Below are positions 57,288 to 64,000 of a stretch of 64,000 nucleotides of DNA, one piece after another. Source of the stretch: Zanthoxylum bungeanum (lineage: Eukaryota; Streptophyta; Magnoliopsida; Sapindales; Rutaceae); the NCBI GenBank assembly GCA_019454045.1, contig SKCR01023788.1, forward strand, positions 248,001 to 312,000, read 5' to 3'. The notes below the pieces were generated by a model. That model was given only the letters and a program-made list of their open reading frames with translations. It searched no databases and had not been told where the DNA came from. Numbering within the stretch: position 1 is the stretch's first letter; every line of letters starts with the position of its first letter. A program made the position numbers and the translations under genes.

Positions 57288-58960
57288 CTATAGCCAGTCA
57301 CTCAAGCATCTAATACCTAAACTATGTACATGTCACTCAAACTTTTACTGAGGAATCACTTTCGTCAGTGGATCTGCCATGTTGTCATCTGATGAGACCT
57401 TCTCGACCTTCACATCGCCATGATGTATGATCTCACGTACCAGATGGAAACATCGAAGAACGTGCTTGGATCGTTGATGAGACCTTGGTTTCTTAGCCTG
57501 CGCTATAGCCCCGTTATTGTCACAATACAATGGAACAGGCTCAGATGCTAACGGAACTACTCCTAATCCAATTAGGAATTTTCGAATCCAAACTGCTTCC
57601 TTTGCTGCTTCAGCTGCAGCAATATACTCCGCTTTTGTTGTTGAATCGGCAACAGTCTCTTGCTTGGAAGATTTCCAGCTCACTGCTTCGTTATTCAAAC
57701 AAAATATGTACCTGGATTGTGACTTGCAGTCGTCTTTATCGGTTTGGAAACTTGCATCGGTATACCCAGTTACCTCAAGTTCTCTATCTCCATAGATTAA
57801 GAAAGCATCCTTAGTTCGTCTATGATACTTAAGGATGTTCTTAACCGCCATCCAGTGACCTTCACCTAGATCTGCCTGATAGCAACTACACATGCTCAAA
57901 GTATATGAGACATCAGGTCGCTTACATATCATGGCATATATGATCGATCCGACTGCCGAGGCGAACGGTATCCGACTCATGTTGTCTCTCTCATCTTGAG
58001 TTTTAGGACATATGTCTTTAGATAGATAGATGCCATGTGACACTGGCAACAGTCCTCTCTTGGACTGATCCATGTTGAATCTCTTCAACACTTTGTCAAT
58101 ATTTGTACTTTGGGAGAGGCCAAGTAGCTTTCTAGATCTATCCCGGTAGATCTTTATTCCAAGAATAAAGGTTGCTTCTCCCAGATCTTTCATGGAGAAT
58201 TTCAATGAAAGCCAAGCTTTCACCGACGTTAGCATGGGAATGTCATTGCCTATAAGCAAATCTTCAACATAAAAGACAATAAAAGTCAGTGTTCTCCCAC
58301 TAACCTTCTTATATACATGAGGATCATCATCATTTTGAATGAAATCATATTTTTTATGATCTCATCAAAACTTTGGTTCCATGACCACGATGTTTGCTTC
58401 AATCCATAAATGGATCGATTTAACTTATAAACCTTGTTTGTAAGTCTAGGCACGATAAAACCGTCAGGCTATTGCATATAATTATTCTCCAAAAGGTTTC
58501 CGTTAAGGAAAGCAATTTTAACGTCTATCTGCTATATCTCGTAATCGAAATATGCAGCAATAGCAAGCATTATCCGAATGGATTTAATCATGGCAATGGG
58601 TGAGAAAGTGTCATCGTAATCGACACCATATCATTGACGATATCCCTTCGCTACAAGCCTAGTTTTGTATGTTTATACGTTGCCATCCATGTCGGTCTTC
58701 TTCTTGAAGATCCATTTACAAGCAATAGGCTTTACGCCTTCTGGTGCATCAACCAGTGTCCAAACTTGGTTGGTGTACATGGAATCCATTTTGGACTTCA
58801 TGGCTTCTTGTCATAAAGCGGAATCGATATCTTGTATTGCTTCCTCATACGTAGCCGGTTCATTATCCTCAATGAGATTAATATCTACATGAGGTGAGAT
58901 CAGAAACCCATACCTCTCAGGTTATTTCCTGACTCTCTCCGACCTACGCGGTCCTTGTGT
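57288..58960 (-). pseudogene. Copia F reverse transcriptase-RNase H (YVDD lost)
   Basis: Frame 58259-57345 covers the RT end, connection and RNase [27 protein letters not shown] (one Glu position now Lys), LYCDNNGAIAQA, DDNMADPLTK. At 58252-58270 the active-site motif YVDDVLLIG reads YVEDLLIG: one codon is lost and Asp is changed to Glu. Upstream, EIWQMD has a Trp-to-TAG change (~58535), and the N-terminal region shares TGA with E (~58812). Inactive. Confidence 0.88.
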
Positions 58961-59902
58961 AATATAAGATTGTTGTACAGTCTCATCCCGGATGGACTGT
59001 TCTTATTCCGTTGAGGATTCTATGCCATGAACAATATCACTCTGATTTTCATCGAGTTCTAATTTCCTCCCACTAACCACTGCATTTAGGAATTCATTCT
59101 CAAGGAAAATCGCATATAGAGCAACAAATACTTTGTTCTCTCGTAGGTGATAGAAGTAATATCCTTTGGTTTCCCTAGGATATCCTACGAATAGGCATTT
59201 ATCCGATTTGGGCTCAAGTTTGGTACCTTCCAAATGTTTGACGTATGCCCAACATCCCCAAATCTTTAGGAATGATAAACCTGGTTTATTTCCTGTCCAT
59301 ATCTCATATGGTGTCTGTTGTACAGACTTTGACAGAACCTTATTCAAAATAAGAATTGCACTGTTTAATGCATTTCCCCAGAAGGAAATAGCTCAGTGTG
59401 ACTCATCATAGACCTAACCATGTCCAACAAAGTTTGGTTTCTCCGTTCAGACACACCGTTTAATTGCGGTGTTCCAAGAGGAGTCCACTATGAAAGAATA
59501 ACATATTCTTCAAGTAATCTAGAAACTCATTGCTCAAATATTCGCCACCACGGTTCAATCGTAATGTCTTTATACTCTTGCCAGTCTGTTTTTCAACTTT
59601 GTGTCGAAATTCTTTGAATTTCTCAAAATTTTCCGACTTATGTCTCATAAGATACACATAACCATAACGCGATGCATCATCCGTAAAGGTTACAAAGTAT
59701 TCATATCCACCTCTAGTCTGGATAGACATGGGCCCACATACGTCACTATGAATGAGGGCTAACAGTTCGGGGGATGCATTTTTCCTAATAAGCAAGATTC
59801 ACAGACATCATATTAATTTGGATCAAATCCGTCTAAGTACCCACTCTTCGAAAGTGTGGATATGCGAATCTTGTTTATATGTCCCAGACGACAGTGCCAC
59901 AT
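58961..59902 (-). pseudogene. Copia F integrase (broken)
   Basis: The HHCC start MWHCRLGH is near 59902. Frame 59795-59460 holds IHSDVCGPM (first Asp) and RLNRGGEY, where the second catalytic Asp (normally RSDRGG) is Asn. Frame 59347-59003 holds the linker (KSDKCLFVGYPRETKGYYFY). The GKGERATE segment is deleted at ~59780. Inactive. Confidence 0.86.
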
Positions 59903-61210
59903 ATAAGTTTCATCTTTATTACTCATTTTAAGCCTTTTATTTGTTATATTATATGTTTGAGATTGATTTATATTCAAAATATAAAGACTATTATTTGCGA
60001 TAGCAGTGCAAATTTATATATCATTTTTATAAATAAAACACCCGGTGTTTCTAAATACAAAAGTGTACCCACATTGGGTTAACATAGATACATAAAAAAA
60101 TATTCCTAGTCAAACTAGGTACATAATAACAGTGTGTAAGTTCTAGTACATGCCCAGTGGGCAATTCCAAAAAAAAAGTGCCAACGGCCAAAATGATGAC
60201 TGGTGCCCCATTTCCGACGCGTAGATCAATCTCCCCTGAGGCTAGTCTCCTGCTAATCTGCAGATGCTGCACATCAGTACATATGTGAGTACCACAACTA
60301 GAATCAAAAATCCAATTTTTAAAACTAGAAGTAGTCATGTTTATTTCAAGAACCAACATACTTGTAGCCGGTGCCTTGCCCGCTTTAATCTCCTTCTGGA
60401 GCGCCTTGTACTCGCGGCAGTCACGCTCCAGTGACCCCGCTTGCCGCACTGGAGGCATACATCCTGAGATTTGTCCTTAGGCTTCCCAGAAGCCTTTGAC
60501 GATTTGGCATTGCCCTTTCTCTTATGCTTCTTCTTCTTCACAGCTCCAATCGCCTTGGGCCCAGCCCTCGGTGTCTGAGATGTTGAAGTAACGTGCGCCT
60601 CGCGCTTATTGCCTTTGAGAAACTCCTTCTCAGCTTCGTTGAGAATTGACAACAACTCTCCAAGAGTATCATCTGTGTTCATCAAGTTATAGTTTATGAT
60701 GAATTATCTCCAAGTGTCAGGGAGAGACTGCAAGATCAAATCTATAGTAGTCTCAGCCTCGAGGACTATCCCCATCTGAGAAAGCTCATCTATGTCAGCA
60801 ATCATCTATGCCATATGGGACTCAACGGACATGCCTTCTGACATACGTGAACGAAAGAGCTTCTTTTGTAACTCATATCTCTGCGACCTTCGGTTAGAAC
60901 GGTGAAGATCGTGCAACCTCGCCAATATATTATAGGGATCCAAGTCCCTGTTCTGTCGACGGAAATGCTGAGTTATAGAAGCAAGCATAATAGACTGAGC
61001 AATATCGTTATCATCGTTGTGAGTCTTCCAAAGCTCCAGCTCAAGTAACTGATCAGGTTTGGGCTTAGGCCCAAGAGGTGTCTGTATAGTATATAGCAGC
61101 CTCTCAGCTCCAAGGACTATCCTTAGATTCATTTCCCAATCGGCAAAGTTCGTGCCCTTAAAGACATTTTTGCCCATGATAATATCTCGGACATTTCCCT
61201 TTCATGTCAT
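59903..61210 (-). pseudogene. Copia F gag-protease (stop at codon 3)
   Basis: The gag ATG at 61210 is followed by ACA TGA, where A has an Arg codon (AGA). Gag is open from 61177 to 60806 (KNVFKGTNFADWEMNLRIVLG), then stops at MAYMIADID (TAG) and NYKL. Frame 60685-60341 has the linker and CLQCGKRGHW, where one base lost destroys the last part of the zinc knuckle. Frame 60458-60051 has the protease WIFDSSCGTHIC: DSG is changed to DSS. Confidence 0.88.
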
Positions 61211-63373
61211 CTTGATTACGATAGTCTAACTATCTAATCAATGATATTGGGTACAATCTAACTGTTACAAGAAAAATAACATTATATTAGTCCAACTAAT
61301 AAAATAATTTTGACGAAATAATTTGAAAGCGCGTAAAGCTAAGTATCTGAATGAAATTGCAAATTCAATACTAATCTCCCACTAATTTTTGGCGAGCCTC
61401 TAACCCTCTGTCGAGTACTCGGGAAACCTCGTTTCCTAGTGGGCTAGGATCCCATTAAATAACACACAACCTTGACTTTGGCCAACAAGCTGTATGATAT
61501 TTAACTAGGTAGATCTCGAAGATCAATTAGATCTCATCCAATTCCTAGATCCGGTAGGTGGACATCTAAGTCCGAAACATATATATAGTATATATGCCAA
61601 TATATCCAATATATTTTCCTAACATTTTTCCTCTGAATCAACTAAGCCTTGGCTTTGGCACAACAAGCTTAATGATTCCAGTTAAGCGGGACCCATTGAC
61701 ATGGAAAGCTTCGTAATCAATGTCGATGGACAAGAAGTGATCTTGACTTTGGCCAACAAATCACAACTTGGATAAGACACCGATATGGAACAAAACTCTC
61801 ATGATTCAAACACATTCGTAATTGACAAAGGTCTTGACTTTGGCCAACAAACCAATGTCAACTTTGGATCTTGAGTAAGAATCACTCAACAGAAGGAAAA
61901 ACACTTAATATGTTTTTAGGTTTTTCGCATAAATTAGCAAATAATTTATTTTCTTTGTTAAGGTCTCATCATACACCCTTAAGCATGCACTCTAAAAGCA
62001 TAATAAGGCGCAGAAAGTAAATTAATAATGATATACTGATGGATATTTAACGGATTATTCCTAGAATAAATCACTCTCTTTCCTCTCCCCGGCTAGCACT
62101 ATTCTACTTCTACCCAATTACATAATATAATAATAGAAACCTCATTAACATTGAGGGGAATTAGGTGAGAAGAGAATACAAAGAAATAATGAGAGATAAT
62201 GCTGGACACGCAGGTCCAATTTATAAATTCTAACTTTACAACAATTTCCAAAATTACCCTTCCCCTCTAATATACATCTGATATACGTTATTCATTCATC
62301 ACATCCATGTATTCATTCAAGCATGTTATTCAATCAATCTAATCAAATTAATTAATCTTTGAATATTAGTGATCATCCAATGTTCAAACAATGATTTGAT
62401 TTGCGCGAGTCCAACTCGTTTGAGAAATCTTTCTTAAAGTACGAATTCTTGAATTATATCGAACTACTCGTTAAATCTAATTTAATTCGTATTCAATACT
62501 AATTCAATTTAATTCCAAATTGAATAATACACTTTTAATGCGCTTTAAAGACTTAGATTCCAAATCTAATCCTAATGGGTCTCAAAGCCCATTTAACATC
62601 CAATGTAGTTTAATTAAAGTCAAATGGGCTTTCAATTGATTTCATAAGGCATGGGCCTTGGTCAAAGTGGATCAAACCCAAATGCCAAGCCCAATTGAGG
62701 AATCACCCTCATTTGCCAAGAAACCAATTTCGGCCCATAAGGCCCAATTAACTTTTAAAGCCCATTTATTATATTTGGACTTAATGGAATGATTTAGGCT
62801 CAATTTGGATCCAATCCAATTGGCTTGAACCAACTTGGCCCAACCAAGCCCATTATGCCCAAATACAACAATATCAAGCCCAATTCAAAATCAAGCCCAT
62901 TAACCAAATTTTAAAATTCAATTAACTAAAGAGTAATACATCAATTAATTATCTAAATCCATATTTCCAAAATACAATTTAATTAATTAATCATGTTCTC
63001 ATTTGTTTAACTTATGTCCAACATTTTTGAATCAAAAAATAATCTCATTACATGCAAGGAAGCTCACGGCATTCATAGGGTTTTCATGTCCGATTTCGTT
63101 TTCAATTTGATTGATTTACAAATCAATATTTCCAAGTGTTTCAAGTCATCCAATGATCAAAGAAACAAAAAGTATCAGGACTTCCAAGGGTAATATACAT
63201 TCGGCCATGCCAAGTTTTGGGTGAAAAATTGATCCGATCCATTTCTCTCATAATTTCTCACAAACAACTCCAAGTCATCCATATACAAGCATGCTCAAAC
63301 AAGTAGTTTAGTCAAAACATGCTCAAATCCAATTTACCCAAATTTTACCCTAAAATATTTCATGCTTAAACAA
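61211..63373 (-). other. Copia F leader
   Basis: CTTGACTTTGGCCAA near 61473, 61741 and 61833; hairpin cluster 61412-61448 with the perfect palindrome CGAGTACTCG. Confidence 0.78.
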
Positions 63374-63474
63374 GGCTCCATGATATCATTGTTGGTTTCT
63401 ATTGATGTCCCAAGATCATATTAAGCCATGAAATAGAATGAATACACAAGAAAGAGTGGCGGAAACACACTTAC
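61262..63474 (-). other. Candidate leader intron of copia F
   Basis: Donor GTAAGT at 63474-63469; ACTAAT, TTATTTTTCTTG and CAG at 61264-61262, 51 nt before the gag ATG. Confidence 0.5.
63374..63388 (-). promoter_or_regulatory. Primer binding site of copia F
   Basis: TGATATCATGGAGCC on the minus strand. It has the same two-base insertion as C plus a change of TGG to TGA at the start. Confidence 0.75.
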
Positions 63475-64000
63475 AATGATCGAATTGGATGTGATGCTCA
63501 ACAATAATTTTCCTTCTCCCTTTAAGATGTATTCGGCCAAGCCCTTGTTTTTGTTGATGAGAATGAAGCAAGTTCCAAGCTTTCAAGGAAATCCAAGCTC
63601 TAAGATTGGCTTCCCTATCACCTTGTTGGATTCTTGATGTGCTAGCAAAAGATGAAAGAAAAATCCAACTTCCTTTCACTAATGGAGACTCACAGCATTA
63701 GCAAGAGAGAGGGAGAGAGTTTTTGTGTTTTATTTCTTTGTTTTCTAAAAACAATTACCAAAATAATTACCCAAAAATTTGGTATATGCTTTACCAAAGT
63801 CAAAGCAAATTTTTGGCCCCAAAATGGCATTAAATGCCCACAATTACTTCCATCATGAATAGTGACAACATGTCACTCACAAAAAGTGACTTTGACATCT
63901 ATCACCTTTAGGATAAGTGATGTGACTCGCGATGTGACTTGTGGGCCCCACTTTAATTCAAAATACGAGTGGGCCCGAAAACACTTCCAGGCTCGGTTTC
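63390..64000 (-). repeat. Copia F 5' LTR, first 611 bp in window
   Basis: Matches 55331 onward to the window end (GCTCGGTTTC). GTAAGT is at 63474-63469. Confidence 0.9.

Larger units (their letters stand above)
55331..64000 (-). mobile_element. Ty1/copia element F, inserted in E's 5' LTR, running off the window
   Basis: 3' LTR, PPT, pol, gag, leader, primer site and the first 611 bp of the 5' LTR. The two LTRs look ~97% alike over the shared ends. The left flank is GAAGT. Confidence 0.92.

Noticed and set aside
1..64000. Host genes, tRNA genes, DNA transposons, CRISPR arrays or an endogenous virus
   Set aside because: All long frames are copia or gypsy domains; no spacer array, tRNA fold or envelope/movement-type protein was seen.

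Overview
The window looks like heterochromatic, AT-rich plant DNA. It is built entirely of LTR retrotransposons: six Ty1/copia copies of one family (named A-F here), LTR pieces or solo LTRs of that family (X, Y), one unrelated solo LTR (Z), and one Ty3/gypsy-type non-autonomous element (G). I see no host gene, tRNA, rRNA or CRISPR array. The flowering-plant assignment rests on the element types: UBN2-type copia gag, a Tat-like gypsy gag with a tandem-repeat 3' region, and initiator-Met-tRNA-type primer sites.

The copies form a stack. The oldest visible layer is copia element D on the minus strand. Its gag was hit by gypsy element G on the plus strand (visible 641-44266). G was then hit four times: copia LTR X (1-640) and solo LTR Y (1093-3082) lie in its 5' LTR, and copia A (6219-18374) and copia B (19092-39138) lie in its gag. 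A carries solo LTR Z (13614-15848) in its reverse transcriptase, with 5-bp target duplication GTAGT. B carries complete minus-strand copia C (24243-34295), with target duplication CTAAC. On the right, E (from 48088) sits in D's 5' LTR and F (from 55331) sits in E's 5' LTR. The outer ends of D, E and F lie beyond the window.

Each copia copy has the same plan: an LTR of about 1.9 kb (TGTT...AACA), a primer site resembling the complement of initiator Met-tRNA, a leader of about 2.2 kb, gag with a CCHC knuckle, a DSG protease, a DDE integrase, reverse transcriptase (YVDD) and RNase H, a polypurine tract, and the second LTR. Long LTRs and the Gag/RT style suggest an Angela/BARE-like lineage (inference). 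Every copy is broken by stops or frameshifts; C has the longest reading frames and its LTRs match best. G keeps two LTRs of about 2.3 kb and a decayed gag but shows no pol. Its 3' region holds a tandem-repeat array of about 20 units.

The most interesting signal is in the copia leaders. A GTAAGT donor-like site in the LTR, a CTAAT branch-like site followed by a pyrimidine tract and CAG about 50 nt before gag, and a cluster of small palindromes and hairpins recur across the copies. They suggest that the leader is a removable intron carrying the primer site and a packaging/dimerisation-like structure. Other notable signals are a sharp gene-conversion-like patch shared by E and F, a 664-bp tandem duplication across an LTR-LTR junction, and a predominance of C-to-T type stop codons.
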